Origin: Prevotellaceae bacterium
GTDB taxonomy: Bacteria; Bacteroidota; Bacteroidia; Bacteroidales; Paludibacteraceae
Assembly (NCBI GenBank): GCA_031270425.1
Contig: JAISXQ010000233.1
Location: 1 to 8,006 of the forward strand
Length of the DNA: 8,006 bases
Reading direction: 5' to 3'
Shown: positions 6,797-8,006 of the stretch, piece after piece
Numbering within the stretch: the first letter of the stretch is position 1
Layout of the letters: every line of letters starts with the position of its first letter
Translations under genes and position numbers: made by a program
Notes under the pieces: model-generated
Databases searched by the model: none
Seen by the model: the letters and a program-made list of their open reading frames with translations, nothing else
Told to the model about the DNA's origin: nothing

Positions 6797-6804
6797 CAAA
6801 GTTA
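6797..6804 (-). promoter_or_regulatory. Probable -7 box (TAACTTTG) of the YbaN-like gene
   Basis: On the minus strand, TAACTTTG is an exact TAnnTTTG match, identical to the box before the DPP III gene. Transcription would start near 6790, about 33 bases before GTG 6757. This is the main reason for rejecting TTG 6799, which overlaps the box, as the start codon. No clear -33 TTTG lies at the expected distance. Confidence 0.5.
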
Positions 6805-6848
6805 GTATTTTATTTGCAAACCGGAATGAAAAAGATGACCCGCCTGCA

Positions 6849-6925
6849 ACATCCTGCGTTTATAGAAAAACCTCTTGCTAAGCTATGCTTGCAAGAGGTT
6901 TCCGTCAGAAAATCAAGCAGGATGT
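6849..6925. repeat. Outer 9-bp inverted repeat enclosing the terminator
   Basis: ACATCCTGC (6849-6857) and GCAGGATGT (6917-6925) are perfect reverse complements and flank the strong terminator hairpin, 10 bases from it on one side and 15 on the other. Together they can fold into a two-tier stem-loop of about 77 bases. This could be a composite terminator, a 3'-end stabiliser or a small palindromic element that carries its own hairpin. Confidence 0.6.
6866..6901 (-). terminator. Intrinsic terminator of the leftward NigD-like operon
   Basis: AAACCTCTTGC (6868-6878) pairs perfectly with GCAAGAGGTTT (6891-6901). Inside, AAGC pairs with GCTT around a TAT loop, with one bulged base, for about 15 paired bases in all. 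On the minus strand the stem runs straight into a T-run (TTTTTC), as expected for a rho-independent terminator. It lies about 75 bases after the stop of the NigD-like gene. The plus strand has no comparable T-run. Confidence 0.85.
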
Positions 6926-6975
6926 AAGTACGGACAGATAGACTTTGGTTTTAGGTTATAGTGTATTATTATTTC

Positions 6976-7746
6976 TTATTTTACATTCAGCAGATTATAA
7001 GCGGCAGGTTTTGCTACGCCGGTTGCCGGAGTTTCCTCTGCAAACTTATAAGTGAGTTCGTGGGTTTTTTCCCCAGTGCCGTATTCTTTGACATGTACTA
7101 CCAGATTTATGGAATCCGTAGCCTGCCCTTGCAACGGACGCAAGTCGAACGACGCAATTCCCTGATTTCTGTACGATGGATAATCGTCGTTGTCGTTGTG
7201 CCTGAATTCCAGATGGACTTTATTATCTGTGTAACTTTTTGTTTGGTCTGATACCAGATTAATAAAGTGTTTGATCCGGTCGTCGTTGCAGAGAAGCACA
7301 AATTCCACATTCAGGTAATGGCTTCCGACCCACATTCTAAGCAGTTCAACGGGATCGTTTCCGATGCTGTCCCTTACTGCTTCCGTGGTTCCGGGTGTAA
7401 ATTCAAAGACGCCTTTTGTAAGCACCTCGTAAATACTAAGAAGGCGCACATTACCTTCTTCGGCGTTCGACGGCAGAATTGTGTAATACGGAATAATACG
7501 CTGTCCGTCGGCAGGTTTATAGTTTCTATCCTGCAAATCGGATTCCGTTACATTCAAGCGTGTGCCGTTGTCGTGCACAAAAGAAAAACGGGTAACGCTG
7601 TCGGGGTTTTCAACTGTGGCTATGCCGTAATAAACCACATCTTCATCGCCTTTATTGCCGCATGATTGAAACAGAACGGGCAAAGTCGATGCTGCTAATG
7701 TTACTATTAAAAGATTTTTTTTCATTGTTAAAAGATTTTTTTTCAT
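6976..7746 (-). CDS. NigD-like lipoprotein
   Basis: Bacteroidales lipoprotein of the NigD family, named from the nigrescin locus of Prevotella; its biochemical function is unknown. From ATG 7746 it has 256 residues. A second in-frame ATG at 7725, made by a 21-bp tandem duplication, would give 249 residues and a more ordinary signal peptide. A TTG at 7752 is a poorer choice. The signal ends at LFQSC, with the lipidated cysteine at 29 (22 from the second ATG). The next residues, GNKGDED, resemble the acidic surface-export signal of Bacteroidota lipoproteins. The N-terminal domain includes YYGIATVENPD and FVHDNGTRLNV. The C-terminal domain has the family features SIGNDPVELLRMWVGSHYLN, VHLEFRHN, SFDLRPLQ and HELTYKF. 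It follows an outer-membrane barrel gene by 24 bases, so the two are probably cotranscribed, and it ends before a strong terminator. A surface partner role beside the barrel protein is inference. Confidence 0.88.
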   Translation of the reverse strand: MKKNLLTMKKNLLIVTLAASTLPVLFQSCGNKGDEDVVYYGIATVENPDSVTRFSFVHDNGTRLNVTESDLQDRNYKPADGQRIIPYYTILPSNAEEGNVRLLSIYEVLTKGVFEFTPGTTEAVRDSIGNDPVELLRMWVGSHYLNVEFVLLCNDDRIKHFINLVSDQTKSYTDNKVHLEFRHNDNDDYPSYRNQGIASFDLRPLQGQATDSINLVVHVKEYGTGEKTHELTYKFAEETPATGVAKPAAYNLLNVK

Positions 7747-7748
7747 TG
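7707..7748 (-). repeat. Perfect 21-bp tandem duplication over the NigD-like start codon
   Basis: Two identical 21-base units (7707-7727 and 7728-7748) each carry, on the minus strand, an ATG followed by eight A residues and then TCTTTTAA. The unit is a multiple of three, so both ATGs (7746 and 7725) are in frame and the protein begins with MKKNLLT repeated. It most likely arose by recent replication slippage. Confidence 0.95.
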
Positions 7749-7770
7749 TCAATAACGTTATAATTACTAA

Positions 7771-8006
7771 TTAATTTAAAAATTTATATTGCAAACCTAT
7801 GTTTATATTTATGTTGAGAGGTTGCCGGGTTCGTATGCTAATCGGTTGATTGTTATCAAAACAATATACAAGGCTCGGTTCTATGTAAAGACCTAAGTTG
7901 CGGTATATTTTATAACTCGTACCCATCGAGAAATTAGCCGACCACTGCACATCCTTTATCCAATCCATAGAACTCGAAGGCGGATCCCAATCATAAGGGA
8001 CTTCGG
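7771..8006 (-). CDS. Outer membrane beta-barrel protein, C-terminal part (5' end outside window)
   Basis: Only the last 77 or so residues are visible; the frame stays open to the right edge, so the start lies beyond it and the Met codon at 7968 is internal. The visible end alternates hydrophobic and polar residues, as membrane strands do: VQWSANFSMGTSYKIY, NLGLYIEPSLVYCF and PLNININIGLQYKF. It closes with KFLN, near the aromatic C-terminus typical of barrel proteins. The pattern LYxEPxxxYxF...PLNxxxxxGL resembles small outer-membrane barrels of Bacteroidales (porin/OmpA-like beta-barrel families), but the exact family cannot be fixed from this fragment. The stop is 24 bases before the NigD-like start on the same strand, with no terminator between them, so the two likely share a transcript whose promoter is outside the window. 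Confidence 0.7.
   Translation of the reverse strand, partial: EVPYDWDPPSSSMDWIKDVQWSANFSMGTSYKIYRNLGLYIEPSLVYCFDNNQPISIRTRQPLNININIGLQYKFLN

Noticed and set aside
6826..6927. Small plus-strand ORF of 33 codons beginning MKKMTRLQHP
   Set aside because: It runs through the leftward terminator hairpin, ends in the outer inverted-repeat arm, has no exact -7 box upstream and resembles no protein I know. Probably chance.
6961..7251. Plus-strand frames opposite the NigD-like gene (also 7267-7665)
   Set aside because: They are antisense to a recognisable lipoprotein gene, and the TAGACTTTG-like word upstream does not match the -7 spacing.

Overview
This window reads as chromosomal DNA from a member of the Bacteroidota, most likely order Bacteroidales. 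Four things point that way. There is a lipoprotein-type dipeptidyl peptidase III with the HECLGH zinc motif. There is a NigD-like lipoprotein with a charged export signal after its cysteine. A phosphate-selective-porin-like barrel ends in phenylalanine. The -7 promoter boxes fit TAnnTTTG, with A-rich sequence rather than Shine-Dalgarno motifs before the start codons. Species-level assignment is not possible from the sequence alone.

Layout, left to right. Positions 1-1193 (+) hold the 3' part of a MetY-like PLP enzyme of sulfur amino acid metabolism. Positions 1194-1439 are a repeat-rich intergenic stretch: heptanucleotide arrays in opposite orientation at its two ends, a 57-bp imperfect palindrome carrying a promoter box, and a duplicated copy of the next gene's start site. 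Positions 1440-3488 (+) encode the M49 dipeptidyl peptidase III lipoprotein. Positions 3489-3615 are a convergent gap with a two-copy 29/30-bp tandem repeat. Positions 3616-4932 (-) encode a TolC-family outer-membrane channel protein. A divergent promoter region of about 244 bp follows, then 5177-6373 (+), a phosphate-selective-porin-like protein. Twelve bases later comes the convergent YbaN/DUF454 small membrane protein (6386-6757, -). A strong nested stem-loop at 6849-6925 then ends a leftward operon. That operon encodes a NigD-like lipoprotein (6976-7746, -) downstream of an outer-membrane beta-barrel protein whose 5' part lies beyond the right edge.

Most of the window serves the cell envelope: two lipoproteins, two beta-barrels, one TolC-like channel and one inner-membrane protein. 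The MetY-like enzyme is the only clearly cytosolic product. The genes do not form one pathway. The rightmost pair is the only evident operon, and the TolC-like gene has no RND or MFP partner within the window.

I see no phage, CRISPR, toxin-antitoxin or defence system, and no new multigene system. The notable signals are small: repeat structures at gene boundaries and start codons, and two start sites whose usual reading should be revised.
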